From contig NC_135246.1 in NCBI RefSeq assembly GCF_947623445.1, forward strand, positions 9,159,856-9,223,855: a stretch of DNA of 64,000 nucleotides, written 5' to 3'. Both the position numbers and the translations under genes were made by a program. Origin of the DNA: Clavelina lepadiformis (taxonomy: Eukaryota > Chordata > Ascidiacea > Aplousobranchia > Clavelinidae). This document shows, in pieces, positions 60,732-64,000 of the stretch; the stretch's first letter is position 1; every line of letters starts with the position of its first letter. A model generated the notes under the pieces. The model was not told the DNA's origin. It did not search any database and worked only from the letters and a program-made list of their open reading frames with translations.

Positions 60732-61804
60732 ATGCCAACGGAAGATAATCCGACAGGTCTTGCTTATCTGAAAACCTTTCAAAGTCTTTTCCAAACAGTG
60801 GAATTAATCTTTCTCCTGGTAACGTGGGCCCTGTTGGCAAGCCAGCAGTATTACATGAGACCTGCCTATAGCTTCGCTTTAGGAGTTTACATAAGCGTTT
60901 GGCTAGTTACATTGTAAGTACCTGTGTTTTTTAGTTTGAACGCAGTCTTACTAATTTTAAGTAACAGCATTAAGATTTATATGTAATCTGTTTTGTAAAT
61001 ATGGTTTGTTTGTTTCGAACATAGTGATAAGCAATTTGAATTTATCCAAACAATAATTTCTGTACCCTCATATTTAATCTTGAACTACAGGTTCTTTTTC
61101 ATGACATACATTACCGGCCTACACACAAAAATCAATGACAAGTTAGCAAGCATCGGTAATACACCTTCATCACCGCCATTAACTGAAGGCACTGCTGGAT
61201 CTTTAGCTCCCCCTCCGGAAGCGGCAAGATTTGTTCCAAAGGGAGTTCATTGGTTCGCAGCAGAGGTAGCCTATTCGTTTACTTTATGTAACAATCTGAC
61301 TTAAGTTTTACACCACCTCTGCTGCATATCGTCCCGGTACTCACGAAAACAAGTTTCTCCTGCATATTCTCGGTGCATGTTATATTCTATTCACGGTTAT
61401 AGTCTTCGTTTTCGGGGACGAAGTATACCGTCTTGGAATAGAAATTATATCTGATTAAAGGCTGCCTTAACATTTACATGTTTAGTTATAAAAAAAAGTT
61501 TTGTAAGAAAATTAACATGAAGCTTTGCATATTTTTGCAGTACATCATTTACTTCATTTGTGATGTATTTTTATTCGTTGCCGTTTGCATCGTGACTTCA
61601 CATGCAAATCAAAATACCCACTATATCGCATCATACGCGTTTGGATGGTTTTCTTTGCTGGTGTACATCTTGCATTTTTGCCTATTGGTGAAAAACACAG
61701 AAGGCGTTTGGCCTCATGCTTGCATATCTGACTGCTGCAGACAAATTACGAAACGAAAAACATCATCAGAATCACAACAACTCATACAGCCAGAGGAGCC
61801 ATAA
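60732..61804 (+). CDS. four-pass MARVEL-domain protein, CMTM/plasmolipin-like (3 exons)
   Basis: Exons 60732-60913, 61091-61265 and 61541-61804 join in phase to 206 codons plus stop. Four hydrophobic segments fit a MARVEL fold: about 19-38 (LFQTVELIFLLVTWALLA), 45-70 (YSFALGVYISVWLVTLFFF), 118-143 (HWFAAEYIIYFICDVFLFV) and 152-174 (YAFGWFSLLVYILHFCLLV). A Pro/Ser-rich loop (residues 80-110) lies between the second and third segments. The tail is basic, then ends SQQLIQPEEP, like MARVEL proteins of vesicle and plasma membranes. CMTM, plasmolipin and related families cannot be separated by eye. The start is the first ATG after a possible acceptor at 60703; an in-frame ATG at 60696 precedes that acceptor. 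AATAAA at 62122 is a likely poly(A) signal. Confidence 0.78.
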
Positions 61805-62121
61805 TAGCAAGAAGATGAGCATTTTCTTTAAATTTGTTTCCAATTTTTTGCTTGCGTTGTGGACCACATCGTTCTGTGAATGCTTCCCCTTTTAAACCTT
61901 TAGTTTTAGCTCGAATGAAAACTTAGTTCCTGTTCTTACATTTTTTAGGCTACTAAATTTGGATTTCTTACTTGTTTTGGGTGAAGTTGTCATTTGGTTT
62001 GAATCCGTTTCAGTATAATTATTTTGTTGACGGTGAAGACTGCATAAGTTTTTATGTTTTGATCTGGTAGTTGTTCAGTAATTGTATAATTGTAACGTTG
62101 TGAGTGTTTATCATTAACATA

Positions 62122-62127
62122 AATAAA
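62122..62127 (+). promoter_or_regulatory. probable poly(A) signal of the MARVEL gene
   Basis: AATAAA 318 nt after the stop codon, in an AT-rich 3' region. Confidence 0.5.
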
Positions 62128-63601
62128 CTTGTAAGTTACATTTGTCTAATTTCAGTTTATACTAGTAAGGCTTTTTAACCGTATTGTCTTAGCTCGGACG
62201 TCAATTCTGCTTAAATACGTCGCGGTTAATTACGGCCATGCACCTGTGCAAGTTTTGTAAAGATTTTTATGATAATTAAATTATTAATAGGTCATTATTA
62301 TAGTATCTAATAGATTACTTAGGCCACAAGCTAATTATGACGTTTGTGCTTAATTGTAGCCGGCTATGAGTCTGTGCATCTGTCGGTCGTCAAATCATCG
62401 ATGCTATAATTATGTAGGCATTGTAGGCTATACAGCGGCTATAACCGTATTAAATCAACAAGCCTATAACAATCGATACGTATAGCCTAACAAATCGTAC
62501 ATAGGCGCCCGCAGCGTATACGCACGTGCGTACTATTTTTCAGTTATGTTTTCTGAATTTACGCTTAACCTATTAGCTTTGAAAACTTTCAGGCTGTTAC
62601 CGTGTTGGTTTCGGAGTCATATTTGCACCACTAATGGGATAAGTCATTCGTTATTACCATGTTTGTAACTTATAACTTGCATCACGAGTACGTTACTCGT
62701 TTCACTTGATAAATTTATTCCGGCAAAAACCTATAAAATTAATTGTGGTTTTATTGTATAATTTTTTATTTTAGTTTATTGTAGTTTTATTGTATATTGT
62801 ATAATGTTGTATAATAAAACATAATAATTAAAACCACTAACATATAGGGGCTCCATTAGGCCATGTCCCCCGTCACAAATCCATTTTTGGGGCAATATAG
62901 GCCCTTTTACATTTGCAGGCAACCAGTTTTACGCTTTTACAATAGAGCTATAATAAACGGATATACGGCGTTTCAAAATTCTAAAAAAGGAAGCTATTGT
63001 ACGTAAAATATGAGACATTTCATTTTGAGGCGTTGTGACAGTGTTGTGATGACTCGAGTCAAAAGCCCTAAATGGCTCGACTTGACTCGAGTCAAAGTCA
63101 AAAATGATTGGAGTCACGTTATGAAAATTGTGAAGGCAAAACAAACAACTTAATAAAGTCAGATACTTTTCTGAACAATTACAACACTCTGTAATAAGTA
63201 TCAATCAGACCAATTTGTAGATAGCTGTAACGTTATGCTATTTAGTTTAATGCAACACATAGTGTGATCTTATACAGTACTTATAGAATTATTACGTCAC
63301 GAACAATTATTAGCTTTTGACAAAAAATAACATGATTGATTGAGATTTTATGCTTTCCTGAGTTGTACGATAAAGTTCAAAGCTCCCAGAAATCAATCAT
63401 TTGATTTCAAAAGTAAATGATGTAGCATTTTCAATGCCTTTTAAGCTCGGGCAAGACACCGAAAAACCCGTTAAGCTTAAAAAGTCCGGTGGATGGCACC
63501 CTTGCAATAATCTGATTTGCTGCCATTTCGGTCGTGTAACTTGGATACAGTGAAGCTTTTATGTAAAAGACATAGGTCAGAGTGCTGCCAGTATAGGCAA
63601 C
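62128..63601. other. intergenic with minor repeats
   Basis: ACTCGAGTCAAA recurs at about 63053-63065 and 63083-63095. About 63300-63345 (GCTTTTGACAAAAAATAACA and an ATTGATTGA tail) resembles the 3' end of the SINE-like family. GCGTATACGCACGTGCGTAC near 62515 resembles a stretch near 3372. No gene is recognised. Confidence 0.35.
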
Positions 63602-63715
63602 AGTTGGGTCTAGAGCAGAGGCACGCAACCAAATGACGTCACAATTTGGGTAGCAGGGGTCTAGTATACAAATGTATTACGTGGTTATGCACTTCTGCTC
63701 TAGGCTAGACCTCAA
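63602..63715. repeat. ~110-bp repeat, copy B
   Basis: Shares CAAATGACG, GGGTAGCAGGGGTCTAGTAT and ACAAAT with the reverse complement of 33986-34095; ends CAGTTGGGTCTAGAGCAGA and TCTGCTCTAGGCTAGACC are inverted to each other. Confidence 0.55.
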
Positions 63716-64000
63716 CAACTTACCGGTACGTCCACTATTTTAACATAGGCCTACCGCCTATTTGGGGCATGGGCTGGGATAAGAGCTGGGCTACGGTATC
63801 ATACTGATCATAGCTCTCTCCGTATAGGTATAAAACCTTTAAGATTTTTTCAAGGGTTCCTAATAGGCTTAGATGCAAACAGTGGTTAGGAAATTCTGAA
63901 TTCTGTTGATTGGTACATATTGTAAAGCAGCAGAAAATGAGTGTTTAATTACGGTAAGTCTTTACAAGTGGACGTTAGCGTATTCAGGTATTTCAGAGTT

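Overview
The window is nuclear DNA of an animal. It is AT-rich, its genes are interrupted by GT-AG introns, and coding islands lie in a sea of transposon relics. The protein sequences are metazoan. The compact genes, some introns only about 40-50 nt long, and the transposon mix suggest an invertebrate, perhaps an invertebrate deuterostome such as an ascidian. That placement is a guess; nothing here fixes the species.

Host genes, left to right: a complete 3-exon proteasome ATPase gene PSMC2/Rpt1 (9-1870, +); a probable 2-exon gene for an 85-residue single-pass membrane protein (10736-12027, +); the 5-exon gene of mitochondrial ATP synthase subunit OSCP (12982-15057, -); a 5-exon gene for an unrecognised 273-residue helical protein, with one 41-nt intron (25961-27399, -); a weak candidate 3-exon gene (30780-31229, -); a 9-exon sphingosine-1-phosphate phosphatase-like PAP2 enzyme (36811-43722, +); an 8-exon hnRNP A/B-D type RNA-binding protein (55730-58823, +); and a 3-exon four-pass MARVEL/CMTM-like protein (60732-61804, +). 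Exon phases join cleanly in every one of these models. The genes look like unrelated housekeeping or membrane loci; there is no sign of a shared pathway or operon.

The rest is mostly mobile-element debris, and much of it has readable ends. There are several hAT-type elements with 8-9 bp target duplications (2995, 3703, 7270, 48049, 50797, 51909), two of them a matched pair about 345 bp long. There is a 1.95 kb piggyBac with perfect 17-bp ends and TTAA duplications (20640-22588) and two smaller TTAA elements (24481, 38173). TA-flanked Tc1/mariner-type elements lie at 8360, 35599, 37733, 53110 and 56293. A foldback element (16661-17512) has long inverted arms made of 15-16 bp tandem repeats and a 9-bp target duplication. 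A four-copy family of about 240 bp (10909, 16223, 37651, 46429) is itself a target of other insertions. An L1/Tx1-type LINE fragment (45960-48040) carries two nested elements. A 1.6 kb retroposon (18643-20247) codes a zinc-knuckle protein with a Cys-rich tail but no reverse transcriptase. A SINE-like family and a tandem repeat of about 210 bp complete the picture.

The observations most worth follow-up are the unrecognised 273-residue gene with its very short intron, the foldback element, the zinc-knuckle retroposon and the triple-nested insertion inside the first intron of the phosphatase gene.
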